Assembly (NCBI GenBank): GCA_009720755.1
Contig: WNKV01000001.1
Location: 124,001 to 188,000 of the forward strand
From: Rhodoplanes serenus
Lineage (GTDB): Bacteria; Pseudomonadota; Alphaproteobacteria; Rhizobiales; Xanthobacteraceae
Reading direction: 5' to 3'
Length of the DNA stretch: 64,000 nucleotides
Under the pieces are notes generated by a model. It saw only the letters and a list, made by a program, of their open reading frames with translations, ran no database searches and was not told where the DNA came from. This document shows, piece by piece, positions 16,557 to 25,981 of the stretch (its first letter is position 1; each line of letters begins with the position of its first letter). The position numbers and the translations under genes were made by a program.

Positions 16557-19500
16557 TCACTCCGCCGGCGCCGCCGTGCCGTCCGGGCTCCGCGGCTCGG
16601 CGCCGGCCTTGCGGGCCGCCAGGAACTCCTCGAACCGCTGCACCATCACGAAGAACGACGGCACGAACAGCACGGCGAGGCAGGTCGAGGCGATCATACC
16701 CGAGAACACCGTGATGCCGATCGAGGCGCGGGCCGAGGCGCCCGCCCCGCTTGCCACCACCAGCGGCGCGACACCGAGGATGAAGGCGAACGACGTCATC
16801 AGGATCGGCCGGAACCGTTCGCGCGCGCCCTCGACGGCGGACTCCAGGATGGACTTGCCGGCGGCCCGCGTCTCGCGGGCGAACTCGATGATCAGGATGG
16901 CGTTCTTGGCGGACAGCGCGATCAGCAGCACCAGGCCGATCTGGACGTAGAGGTTGTTGTCGACCCGGAGCAGGTTCAGCGCCAACACCGGGCCGAGCAG
17001 CGACAGCGGCACCGCCAGCACCACGGCGATCGGCGCCCACCAGCTCTCGTACTGGCCGGCCAGCACCAGATAGACCAGCAGGATCGACAGCGCGAAGACC
17101 ACGAACATCTGGTTGCCGACGATCTTCTCCTGGTACGACATCGCGGTCCATTCGATGCCGGACCCCGGCGGCAGCGTCTTGTCGGCGATCTGCTCCATCA
17201 GCCGCATCGCCTGCCCGGTCGACACCCCGGCGGCCGGCAGTGCCACGATGGTGGCCGACGGATAGAGATTGTACAGGCTGATCAGCGGCGCCCCGACGGT
17301 GGGCGTGATGCTCATCAGCGTGCCGAGGGGAATCATGTCGCCCTTGGCATTGCGCACTGTGAGATTGCGGACGTCCTCCAGCCGCTGGCGGAAGTCGGCG
17401 TCGGCCTGCACATAAACCTGGAAGACGCGGCCGAACTTGTTGAACTGGTCCACATAGGTCGAGCCCAGATAGCCGGCGAGCGTCTGGAACACCTGATCGA
17501 GCGAGACTTGCAGGGTCTCGGTCTTCACCCGGTCGACCTCGACCCGGTATTGCGGCGCGCTCGACCGGAAGGTCGAGATGACGCGCTGGATCTGCGACTG
17601 CGTCGCCGCGTTGGCGACGAAGCTGTCGACCATGCCTTGCAGCTTGACCAGATCGAAGCTGCCGTCGCGCAGCTCGATCTGCATGGTGACGCCGCCGGCA
17701 TTGCCGACGCCCTGGATCGGCGGCGGCGGCACCACCAGGATCTTGGCCTCGGGAATGTCGCCGAGAGAGCCGTTGAGGCCGATCAGCAGCGAGCGCAGAT
17801 CCTCGCCCTTGCCGCGCTTGTCCCAGTCGTCGAGCATGATGTAGGCGACGCCCGCATTGGCGAGCGACGCGGAGTTGTCGAGCGGCGACACGCCCGCGAT
17901 GGCGATCACCTGCTTGACGCCCGGCGTCTTGCGGGCGATCTCGGTCACCCGGTCGAGCACACCTTGCGTGCGGCCGAGCGAGGCACCGTCCGGCAACTGC
18001 ACGCTGGCCAGCACATAGCCCTGGTCCTCGATGGGCAGGAAGCCGGTCGCCACCCGGGTGAAACCCCAGAAGGCGCCGCCGATGATCAGCAGCGCCAGCA
18101 CCACCATGGCGCCGCTCACCCGCACCATGCGGCCGATCAGCCCGGCATAGAGACGCTCGGACCGGCCATAGACGGCGTTGAAGCCGCGGAAGAAGGCGTT
18201 GCGCTGCTCCGGCGGCACCGGGGCGCGCAGCCAGGTCGCCGCCTGGGTCGGCTTCAGGGTCAGGGCGTTGATGGCGGAGAGAAACGCGGTGGCGGCGATC
18301 ACCAGAGCGAACTGCGCATACATCCGGCCGGTGAGGCCGGGCAGGAACGCCGCCGGCAGGAACACCGCCATCAGCACCAAGGTGATGCCGATGATCGGGC
18401 CGAGCAGGATCGCCATGGCGCCGATGGCGGCATCGTGGCCGCTCATGCCCTTCTCGATATTGTGGGCGGCGCCCTCGACCACCACGATGGCATCGTCCAC
18501 CACGATGCCGATCGCCAGCACGATGGCGAACAGGGTCGACAGGTTGACGGTGAAGCCCAGCGCCGCCATCGCGGCGAAGGCGCCCACGATGGTCACCGGC
18601 ACCGTCGTCGCCGGCACCAGCATGGCGCGCCAGTCTTGCAGGAACAGCAGGATGACGATCAGCACCAGGATCGCCGCCTCGTACAGCGTCTTGTACACCT
18701 CGTTGATCGATTGGGTGACGAACAGCGTGGTGTCGAACGGCACCCCGTAGACCAGGCCCTGCGGAAAGTCCTTGGCCAGCACCACCATCTTGGCCTTGAC
18801 CCGATCGGCGACGTCGAGCGCGTTGGCGCCGGGCGACTGATAGATGGCGATGCCGGCGGCCGGCTTGCCGTCCTGGGTGAAGATCTGACTGTAGGTCTGC
18901 GCGCCCAGCTCGACCCGGCCGATGTCGCGCACCCGCGTGACTTCGCCGTTCTGGCCGGTCTTGACGATGACGGCGGCGAACTGGTCCGGATCGTCGAGGC
19001 GGCCCAGCACCTCGAGCGTGTACTGGAAATTCTGCGTCCGTGGCGACGGCGGCATGCCGACCTGCCCGGCCGTCACCTGCTGGTTCTGGCCCTGCAACGC
19101 CTGGACGACGTCCTGCGTGGTCAGCGCGCGCGCCTGGAGCCGGTTGGGATCCAGCCAGACGCGCATCGAGTACTGGCCGGCGCCGAACACCGTGACGTTG
19201 CCGACGCCGGGCAGGCGCGCGATCTCGTCGCGCAGCCGGATGGTGGCGTAGTTGGCGAGATAGAGGCTGTCGTAGCGGCCCTCCGGCGACGTCAGCGTGA
19301 CGATCTGGAGGATCGACGTCATCTTCTTCTGCACCGTCACGCCCTGCACCTGGACGGACTGCGGCAGCTGCGACAGCGCGGTGGCGACGCGGTTCTGAAC
19401 CAGCACCTGCGCCATGTCGAGATCGGTGCCGATCTCGAAGGTGACGGTCAGCGTGTAGCTGCCGTCCGATCCGGCGTAGGACTGCATGTAGATCATGCCC

Positions 19501-19721
19501 TGCACGCCGTTGACCTGCTGCTCGATCGGCAGCGCGACCGTATCGATCACGGTGCGGGCGCTGGCGCCCGGATAGCTGGTGGTGACCTGGACGGTGGGCG
19601 GCACCACGTCGGGATACTGCGACACCGGCAGCCGCAGCAGCGCCACGGCGCCGATCACGATCATCAGGATGGCCAGAACGTTGGCGAGGACCGGCCGCTC
19701 GATGAAGAATTTGGAGATCAT
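16557..19721 (-). CDS. RND efflux pump, HAE1 family inner-membrane transporter (1054 aa)
   Basis: Proton-driven AcrB/MexF-like multidrug exporter. The N-terminus MISKFFIERPVLANVLAIL is diagnostic for HAE1. TM1 is followed by a periplasmic porter domain, a second TM bundle from about residue 340, a second porter domain and a final TM block, giving 12 TM helices in all. The proton-relay acids are present in TM4 (GIVVDDAIVVVEG). Length is standard. It starts 7 bp after the adaptor gene stop, so the two are one operon. No outer-membrane TolC-like gene follows; a 500-bp region with inverted repeats does. The substrate is not predictable from sequence. Confidence 0.95.
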   Translation of the reverse strand: MISKFFIERPVLANVLAILMIVIGAVALLRLPVSQYPDVVPPTVQVTTSYPGASARTVIDTVALPIEQQVNGVQGMIYMQSYAGSDGSYTLTVTFEIGTDLDMAQVLVQNRVATALSQLPQSVQVQGVTVQKKMTSILQIVTLTSPEGRYDSLYLANYATIRLRDEIARLPGVGNVTVFGAGQYSMRVWLDPNRLQARALTTQDVVQALQGQNQQVTAGQVGMPPSPRTQNFQYTLEVLGRLDDPDQFAAVIVKTGQNGEVTRVRDIGRVELGAQTYSQIFTQDGKPAAGIAIYQSPGANALDVADRVKAKMVVLAKDFPQGLVYGVPFDTTLFVTQSINEVYKTLYEAAILVLIVILLFLQDWRAMLVPATTVPVTIVGAFAAMAALGFTVNLSTLFAIVLAIGIVVDDAIVVVEGAAHNIEKGMSGHDAAIGAMAILLGPIIGITLVLMAVFLPAAFLPGLTGRMYAQFALVIAATAFLSAINALTLKPTQAATWLRAPVPPEQRNAFFRGFNAVYGRSERLYAGLIGRMVRVSGAMVVLALLIIGGAFWGFTRVATGFLPIEDQGYVLASVQLPDGASLGRTQGVLDRVTEIARKTPGVKQVIAIAGVSPLDNSASLANAGVAYIMLDDWDKRGKGEDLRSLLIGLNGSLGDIPEAKILVVPPPPIQGVGNAGGVTMQIELRDGSFDLVKLQGMVDSFVANAATQSQIQRVISTFRSSAPQYRVEVDRVKTETLQVSLDQVFQTLAGYLGSTYVDQFNKFGRVFQVYVQADADFRQRLEDVRNLTVRNAKGDMIPLGTLMSITPTVGAPLISLYNLYPSATIVALPAAGVSTGQAMRLMEQIADKTLPPGSGIEWTAMSYQEKIVGNQMFVVFALSILLVYLVLAGQYESWWAPIAVVLAVPLSLLGPVLALNLLRVDNNLYVQIGLVLLIALSAKNAILIIEFARETRAAGKSILESAVEGARERFRPILMTSFAFILGVAPLVVASGAGASARASIGITVFSGMIASTCLAVLFVPSFFVMVQRFEEFLAARKAGAEPRSPDGTAAPAE

Positions 19722-19728
19722 GCCGGGC

Positions 19729-21054
19729 TCACTGCATGGTGCGAGGGCGCGGCAGCCCGCCCGGCAGGGCCGGCGGCGCCGGTGACGGCACCGGCGCCAG
19801 CACCGGGTCCGTCACCTTCGGCGCGGCCGGCAGCGTATTGGGCAGCGGCGGCGGCGCCGGCGGCGCCTTCGGCAGCTCGACCGGCGGCGGCGCCGCGATG
19901 GTGGTGAGCTGCGGATCGACCTTCTGGCCCGGCACGGCGCGCAGGGCGCCGGCGACGACGATGCGGTCGTCCGGCCCGAGGCCCTTCTCGATGATCCGCA
20001 GCTCGCCGACCTGCGGGCCGACCTCGACCTTGCGCTGCTCGACGACGTCGTCCTTGCCGATCACCAGCACGTAGCGGCCGCCCTGGTCGCTGCCGATCGC
20101 CGTGTCGGGCACCAGGATCGCGTTCGGGATACGCTCGATCGGCATCCGCACGCGGACGAAATAGCCGGGCAGCAAGGCACGGTGATCGTTCGCCAGGATG
20201 GCACGCGCCAGGAGCGTGCCGGTCGAGGCGCTGACCGAGGGCGCCACATAGTCGAGCGTGCCGACATGCGGGTATCCGGTCTCGGTCTGGGTGGCGATCT
20301 CGATCGGCACCTTGCGCATGTCGTCGCGGGTGAGGCCGAGGCGGGCCATCTCGTCGCGGATGCGCTGGACGTCGGTCTCGCTGATGTTGAAGGTCACGTA
20401 GATCGGCGCGACCTGCACGATGCTGGCGAGCGTGGTGGGCTGGCCGTTGGCGCCCACATACTGGCCGAGCGACACCTGGCGGGCCGTCACGACGCCGTCG
20501 AACGGCGCCGTCACCCGGGTGTAGCCGTCGTTGATGACGGCCAGCAGGGTGTTGGCCTTGGACTGGTCGAGATTCGCCTGGGCGGTGTCACGGCTGGCGG
20601 TCGCCTGGTCGAGCAGCGACTGGGGGCTGGCCTGCTTGGCGACCAGATCGACCTGGCGGTCGAAGACGATCTGCTGCTGCCGGAGGTTGGCCTCGGCGCC
20701 GAGCTCGGCCGCCTTGGCCTGGTCGACCTTCACCTTGTAGGGCTCGGGCTCGATGGTGAACAGGAGCCGGCCCTGCTTCACCTCCTCGCCATCGTTGTAG
20801 CTGATGCCCTGGACGAAGCCGGCGACCCGGGCGACCAGATCCGCCTGGTTGACCGGCACGGTCGAGCCGGTCGCCTCGAGATAGCGGATCGCCGCCTGCT
20901 GCACGGGCTTCGCCACCGTCACCCGGGGGGGCGGCGGAGCGACGTATCTGTTCTGCTCGCCACAGGCGGCGAGCGAGACGGCGAGCACGGCGGGGAGAGC
21001 GAAGGGGAGTGCGACGGCGACAGCCGTCGAGAGCGGGCGAACCAAGCGGGTCAC
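19729..21054 (-). CDS. RND efflux periplasmic adaptor lipoprotein with Pro-rich tail (441 aa)
   Basis: Membrane fusion protein that couples the RND pump to an outer-membrane channel. A lipoprotein signal ends in VSLAACGEQ, with Cys as the acylated residue. The lipoyl and alpha-hairpin regions (LVARVAGFVQGISYNDGEEV ... QASPQSLLDQA) and the beta-barrel segment follow in AcrA/MexE order. After the normal domain end near residue 375 comes a ~65-residue tail very rich in Pro and Ala (PPAPPPLPNTLPAAPK), not needed for the fold and unusual in length. It is transcribed together with the pump. No local regulator gene is seen. Confidence 0.93.
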   Translation of the reverse strand: MTRLVRPLSTAVAVALPFALPAVLAVSLAACGEQNRYVAPPPPRVTVAKPVQQAAIRYLEATGSTVPVNQADLVARVAGFVQGISYNDGEEVKQGRLLFTIEPEPYKVKVDQAKAAELGAEANLRQQQIVFDRQVDLVAKQASPQSLLDQATASRDTAQANLDQSKANTLLAVINDGYTRVTAPFDGVVTARQVSLGQYVGANGQPTTLASIVQVAPIYVTFNISETDVQRIRDEMARLGLTRDDMRKVPIEIATQTETGYPHVGTLDYVAPSVSASTGTLLARAILANDHRALLPGYFVRVRMPIERIPNAILVPDTAIGSDQGGRYVLVIGKDDVVEQRKVEVGPQVGELRIIEKGLGPDDRIVVAGALRAVPGQKVDPQLTTIAAPPPVELPKAPPAPPPLPNTLPAAPKVTDPVLAPVPSPAPPALPGGLPRPRTMQ

Positions 21055-21300
21055 GGCGTCCTTCCGGGGCTGTCGGGTGGGGCCGGTAGCCGCCCGCCGA
21101 CCAGGACGACCCCGTACCGTACCGCCGTTATACCAGCTTTCCGGCTAGCGCTCGCGGCGATTTCGGAGCGGGGTCCGGACCGGCGGCGGCCCGGCGCGGG
21201 CCGAAGGGACGAGCCGCGGTCTAGATCTTTCGGGCGAAGGCCGAGGGTTCCTCTAACAGACTCTTAACCGGATCGTCGCACCCTGCCCCGGGGTGAGACG

Positions 21301-21657
21301 ATGATCAAGGTTCACCACGCAAATCGCGGCGTCGCCGTCGTCCTGGCCATCGCGGCCGGTCTGGCGGCCCTCACCTTGCTGCTCTACGAGATCGGGGCGC
21401 GCCATTTCGGCCTGCATCCCCCCAGCGCCCGCCTGCTCGGCGAGGCCGAGCCGCCGAGCGAGGAGTCCCGCCGCCACGGCCGCATGTGGGTGAAGGTCGA
21501 CAACATGGGGAACTGTCGCGAGTTCTCCATCGACAACCGCACCCAGCAGATGGTCGACAAGGGCGTCGTCACCTGCGACCCGGCCCGCAAGCAGGAGATC
21601 AAGGTCAACACGACGTCGAAGTTCGACTCGTTCCGCGACGCCTTCGGCGGCAAGTAA
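21301..21657 (+). CDS. small membrane-anchored hypothetical protein (118 aa)
   Basis: Not assigned to a named family. One N-terminal transmembrane helix (GVAVVLAIAAGLAALTLLLY, about residues 10-30) is followed by a soluble ~85-residue domain. That domain has a short segment RMWVKVDNMGNCREFSIDN and a second Cys in GVVTCDPARK. The codon usage matches the neighbours and the ATG at 21301 directly follows a GGGGTGAG stretch, so it is probably genuine. Similar one-helix proteins are widespread in Hyphomicrobiales with no known function. It is convergent with adenine deaminase. Confidence 0.7.
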   Translation: MIKVHHANRGVAVVLAIAAGLAALTLLLYEIGARHFGLHPPSARLLGEAEPPSEESRRHGRMWVKVDNMGNCREFSIDNRTQQMVDKGVVTCDPARKQEIKVNTTSKFDSFRDAFGGK

Positions 21658-21691
21658 CCGGGTCTCCGGTCCCGCGGCGACGGCGCGGCCG

Positions 21692-22708
21692 TTACCCCGC
21701 CTCGCGCACCGCCGCCTCGAAGCGCTCGAGCGCGCGGGCACGCTCCTCCGCGGACATCATGGCGGCCTCGAAGCTGGTGCGGGCGAGCGCCACGATCTCA
21801 GCGGGCGCCAGATCGAGCGACGCCGCGACGGCGCGGAAGTTGTCGTTCACGTAACCGCCGAAATAGGCAGGGTCGTCGGAGTTCACCGTCACGGCGACGC
21901 CCTTGTCGGTCATTCGCCGCAGCGGATGGTGGACGAGATCGTCGATGACTTGCAGCCGCAGGTTGGACAGCGGGCACATGGTGAGCGGCACCCGGTCGCG
22001 GGCGAGCCGCGCCACCAGCGCCTCGTCCTCGACGGCGCGGTTGCCGTGGTCGACGCGACGGACGCCGAGCACGTCGAGCGCCTGCCATACATAGGCGGGC
22101 GGCCCCTCCTCGCCCGCATGAGCGAAGAGATGGAAGCCGGCGTCGCGGGCGCGGGCGAACACCCGCCGGAATTTTTCGGGCGGATGGCCCTGCTCGGAGG
22201 AATCGAGACCGACCCCGACGATGCGCTCGCGATGCGCCAGGGCCGCATCGAGGGTGCGCTCGGCGTCCCGCTCGTCGAGATGGCGCAGGAAGCACATGAT
22301 CAGGCTCGCCGACAGGCCGAGAGTCTCCCGCGCGTCGCGGCACGCCCGGTGCAGGCCGTTCACGACCGTGTCGAACGCGACGCCCCGGCTGGTGTGGCCC
22401 TGCGGATCGAAGAACATCTCGACATGCACGACATTGTCGGCGTGTGCCCGGCGCAGATAGGCGGTGGCGAGATCGTAGAAGTCCTGCTCGGTGACCAGCA
22501 CCGACATGCCGACATAGTAGACGTCGAGAAAGTCCTGGAGCGAGCCGAACCGATAGGCGCGGCGCACCGCCTCGACCGAGTCCCACGGCAGCGTCACGTT
22601 GTTGCGGCGGGCGAGCGCCACCATCATGTCGGGCTCCAGCGAGCCCTCGATGTGGATGTGCAGCTCGCATTTCGGCAGGCAGCCGATGAGCAGGTCGCGA
22701 TCCGGCAT
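21692..22708 (-). CDS. adenine deaminase, adenosine-deaminase-like type (338 aa)
   Basis: Predicted Zn-dependent deamination of adenine to hypoxanthine in purine salvage/catabolism. The metal site begins KCELHIHIEGSLEPD. Later motifs are HAGEEGPPAYVWQALD, RVDHGNRAVED and VNSDDPAYFGGYV. The last of these and FDPQGHTSRG resemble the Pseudomonas-type adenine deaminases of the adenosine deaminase superfamily rather than true adenosine deaminases, which is an inference from family resemblance. The ATG at 22708 has a G-rich ribosome site 9 bp upstream that is part of a perfect inverted repeat. A TTG at 22717 is a less likely start. It links functionally with the purine genes at 33-59 kb. Confidence 0.88.
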   Translation of the reverse strand: MPDRDLLIGCLPKCELHIHIEGSLEPDMMVALARRNNVTLPWDSVEAVRRAYRFGSLQDFLDVYYVGMSVLVTEQDFYDLATAYLRRAHADNVVHVEMFFDPQGHTSRGVAFDTVVNGLHRACRDARETLGLSASLIMCFLRHLDERDAERTLDAALAHRERIVGVGLDSSEQGHPPEKFRRVFARARDAGFHLFAHAGEEGPPAYVWQALDVLGVRRVDHGNRAVEDEALVARLARDRVPLTMCPLSNLRLQVIDDLVHHPLRRMTDKGVAVTVNSDDPAYFGGYVNDNFRAVAASLDLAPAEIVALARTSFEAAMMSAEERARALERFEAAVREAG

Positions 22709-22716
22709 GTCGCGCA

Positions 22717-22744
22717 AGTCCCCCCGGTGTGATCCGGGGGGACT
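22717..22744. promoter_or_regulatory. 11-bp perfect inverted repeat overlapping the adenine deaminase ribosome site
   Basis: AGTCCCCCCGG and CCGGGGGGACT flank a 6-nt loop immediately before the deaminase start. In the mRNA the G-rich arm, which would serve as Shine-Dalgarno, pairs with the C-rich arm. It could control translation, terminate transcription from the upstream RND gene, or both. No T-tract follows, which weakens the simple terminator reading. Confidence 0.5.
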
Positions 22745-22762
22745 ATAGCAGAACCGCCATCG

Positions 22763-25700
22763 TCACGCCGGGGCGGCCGGCACCTCGGCGGGCGGCTTCA
22801 TCGCCGCGGCCGGCGGCGACACCGGCGCGGAACCATGAGGCTCGCCATGAGCGCTCGCCGCCGCGGCCGCCGCCACCGCGGCGCCCTCCTCGTCGAGCCG
22901 CCGCCGCTCCGCCCGCGGCAGCGCGAAGCGGTCGTAGAGGATCGGCAGCATCAAGAGGGTCAGCGCCGTCGCGGTGACGAGGCCGCCGATCACCACGATG
23001 GCGAGCGGCCGCTGGATCTCCGCCCCCGGCCCGTCGGCGAACAGGAACGGCACCAGGCCGAGCGCCGCGATCGACGCCGTCAGGCTCACCGGCCGCAGCC
23101 GCCGCCGCGTCCCTTCCATCACGGCCTCGCGGAACGGCAGCGTGCCGCGCCCGCACACCTCGTTGATGTAGGAGACCAGCACCACGCCGTTGAGCACCGC
23201 GATACCCATCAGGGCGATGAAGCCGACCGATGAGGGCACCGACAGGAACTCGCCCGACGCCCACAGCGCGATCACCCCGCCGATGGTGGCGAACGGCACG
23301 TTGCAGAACACGAGCGTGGCCTGGCGGAACGACCCGAAGGTGAGATAGAGCAGCAGGAAGATGCCGCCGAGCGCGATCGGCACCACGATCATCAGCCGCG
23401 CCGAGGCGCGCTGCTGGTTCTCGAACTGGCCGCCCCACACGAGCCCGTAGCCCTTCGGCATCTCCACCCTCTCGGCCACCGCCGCCTTGGCGTCGGTAAC
23501 GAAGCCGACGAGATCGCGGCCGCGCACATTGGCGAGCACGGTGGCGAAGCGCTGGCCGTCCTCGCGGATGACCTGGATCGGGCCATCCTCGATCCGGATG
23601 GCGGCGACCTGGGCGAGCTCCACGGTGCCGCCGCCCGGCAGCACGATCGGCACGCGGGCGAGATCGGCCGCCGAGGCGCGCAAGCGCTCCTCGCCGCGGA
23701 TCACCAGCGGGGTGCGCACCTGCCCTTCCAGCACCAGGCCGACCCGGCGGCCGTCGACCCATACCCGTAGCGCCTCCTGCACCTGCTCGGCGTTCAGCCC
23801 GAAGCGGCCCGCCTGGGCGCGGTCCACCTCGACCGTGAAGTAGCGCATCCCGGCGTTGCGCAGCGCGAACACGTCGGTCGCGCCGGGCACCGAGCGGATC
23901 GCGCCGGCGACGTCGCGGGCGACCCGGTTGAGGGTGGCGATGTCGTCGCCGAACACCTTGACGACGACGTCGCCGCGCGCCCCGATGATCATCTCCTGCA
24001 CCCGCATGTCGATCGGCTGCGTCAGCGCGTAGTCGATGCCCGGGATGCCGTCGAGCACCCGCCGCAGCTCGCCGAGGAACCAGCGCATGTCGGGTCCGCG
24101 CCAGGTCTCCTTCGGGGCGAGCGTCATGAACATGTCGGTCTCGTTGAGGCCGACCGGATCGATGCCGAGCTCGTCGGCACCGGCGCGCGCCATCACCCGC
24201 TTGATCTCCGGAATCTCGGTCATCAGCGCTTGCTGGATGCGCAGATCGGTCTGTGCCGCCTCGTCGACCGAGATGGTGGGGAACTTGCGGATGGTGACCA
24301 CCGGCGTGCCCTCGTCCATCACCGGCATGAACGTGCCGCCGATACGCGGGAACACCACCGCGACCACCGCGATGCCGATCGCCACCGCGGCGAACACCAC
24401 GGCGGGCCGGCGCATCACGAAGGCGAGCGTCGGATCGTAGACGGCGTGCAGCTTGCGCACCAGCCACGGCTCGGCGTGGCTGGTCGGCTTGAGCAGCAGC
24501 GCCGACATCACCGGCACCACGGTGAGCGACAGCACGAGCGCCGCGATCAGCGCCACCACGATGGTGATGGCGACCGGGCTGAACAGCCGGCCCTCCAGCC
24601 CTTCGAGCGACAACAGCGGCGCGAACACCATGATGATGATGACGACGCCGGAGACCAGCGGCACCGCCACCTCGCGGGTCGCCTCCAGGGTCAGCCCCAG
24701 CCGCGTCGGCAGATCGCGCGAGCCGGCATGGGCGAGGCGATGCTCGACGTTCTCGACCACCACCACGGCACAGTCGACCAAAAGGCCGATCGCGATGGCC
24801 AGGCCACCGAGCGACATGATGTTGGCCGACATGCCGAACAGGCGCATCATCCCGAAGGTGGTCAGCACCGCCAGCGGCAGGATCAGCGACACCACCAGGG
24901 CGGAGCGCAGATTGCCGAGGAACAGGAGCAGCATGACGACGACCAGCAGGATCGCTTCCAGCAGCACCTTCTGGACCGTCCACACCGCCTTGCCGATCAG
25001 CTCGCTGCGATCGTAGAAGATGACGATCTTGGCGCCGTCCGGCAGCCGCGGCTCCAGCTCGGCGAACCGCTTCTTCACGCCGTCCACCACGGTGCGGGCA
25101 TTGGCGCCGCGCAGGCCCAGCACCATGGCCCACACGGTCTCGCCCTCGGCATCGGCGGTGACGACGCCGTTGCGGGCGAGCGAGCCGTGGCGCACGTCGG
25201 CGACGTCGCCGACCCGCACCAGCGAGCCGCCGCGCACCGCCACGATGGTGTTGCGGATATCCTCCAGGGTGCGGATGCGGCCCTCCGAGCGCACCAGCAG
25301 CGCCTCCTCGCCGGTGCGGATGCGGCCGGCGCCGTCGTTGCGGTTGTTCTCGGAGATCGCATCCTCGAGCATCTCGGTGGTGATGCCGCGGGCCGCCATG
25401 GCGGTCGGCGAGGGCATCACCTCGAAGGTGCGCACGAAGCCGCCGAGCACGTTGACGTCGGCGACGCCGGGCAGGCCGCGCAGCGCCGGCCGGATCGTCC
25501 AGTCGATCAGGCTGCGCTTCTCCTTGGGATCGAGGGTCTCCGACTCGATGGTGAACATCACCATCTCCGCGAGCGGCGTCACGATCGGGGCGAGGCCGCC
25601 GTCGGCATCGGCGGGAAGCTGGTCGCGCACCTCCTGCAAGCGCTCGTTCACCTGGGCGCGGGCCCAGAAGATATCGGTGCCCTCGGCGAACTCGAAGGTC

Positions 25701-25978
25701 ATGAGCGCCACCGCGTAGCGGGTGGTCGAGCGCATGCGCACCAGGTTGGGGATGCCGCGCACCGCCAGCTCGATCGGCGTGGTGACGCGGCTCTCCAGCT
25801 CCTCCGGGGTGAGGCCGGGCGCCCGCATGGAGACGAGCACCTGCACGGGCGCGACGTCCGGGAAGGCGTCGATGGAGAGGCGCTGATAGGCGGTGGCGCC
25901 CCACACGGCGAGGGCGATCGCCCCGATGATGACCAGCAGCCGCTGACGGAGCGCGAGATCGACGAGACGGGCGAGCAT
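22763..25978 (-). CDS. heavy-metal-type RND efflux transporter, CzcA/CusA family (1071 aa)
   Basis: Inner-membrane cation/proton antiporter of the HME-RND family. The N-terminus LVDLALRQRLLVIIGAIAL and the early motif DAFPDVAPVQV are typical of CzcA/CusA. TM4 reads IGLLVDCAVVVVENVEHRL. The family consensus is DG/DF-A-V-x-x-V-E-N, and Cys replaces the usual small residue after Asp, so metal specificity cannot be assigned. Length and 12-TM layout are normal. It follows the adaptor gene by 3 bp. No outer-membrane CzcC/CusC gene or metal regulator is adjacent. Confidence 0.92.
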   Translation of the reverse strand: MLARLVDLALRQRLLVIIGAIALAVWGATAYQRLSIDAFPDVAPVQVLVSMRAPGLTPEELESRVTTPIELAVRGIPNLVRMRSTTRYAVALMTFEFAEGTDIFWARAQVNERLQEVRDQLPADADGGLAPIVTPLAEMVMFTIESETLDPKEKRSLIDWTIRPALRGLPGVADVNVLGGFVRTFEVMPSPTAMAARGITTEMLEDAISENNRNDGAGRIRTGEEALLVRSEGRIRTLEDIRNTIVAVRGGSLVRVGDVADVRHGSLARNGVVTADAEGETVWAMVLGLRGANARTVVDGVKKRFAELEPRLPDGAKIVIFYDRSELIGKAVWTVQKVLLEAILLVVVMLLLFLGNLRSALVVSLILPLAVLTTFGMMRLFGMSANIMSLGGLAIAIGLLVDCAVVVVENVEHRLAHAGSRDLPTRLGLTLEATREVAVPLVSGVVIIIMVFAPLLSLEGLEGRLFSPVAITIVVALIAALVLSLTVVPVMSALLLKPTSHAEPWLVRKLHAVYDPTLAFVMRRPAVVFAAVAIGIAVVAVVFPRIGGTFMPVMDEGTPVVTIRKFPTISVDEAAQTDLRIQQALMTEIPEIKRVMARAGADELGIDPVGLNETDMFMTLAPKETWRGPDMRWFLGELRRVLDGIPGIDYALTQPIDMRVQEMIIGARGDVVVKVFGDDIATLNRVARDVAGAIRSVPGATDVFALRNAGMRYFTVEVDRAQAGRFGLNAEQVQEALRVWVDGRRVGLVLEGQVRTPLVIRGEERLRASAADLARVPIVLPGGGTVELAQVAAIRIEDGPIQVIREDGQRFATVLANVRGRDLVGFVTDAKAAVAERVEMPKGYGLVWGGQFENQQRASARLMIVVPIALGGIFLLLYLTFGSFRQATLVFCNVPFATIGGVIALWASGEFLSVPSSVGFIALMGIAVLNGVVLVSYINEVCGRGTLPFREAVMEGTRRRLRPVSLTASIAALGLVPFLFADGPGAEIQRPLAIVVIGGLVTATALTLLMLPILYDRFALPRAERRRLDEEGAAVAAAAAASAHGEPHGSAPVSPPAAAMKPPAEVPAAPA

Positions 25979-25981
25979 CGG

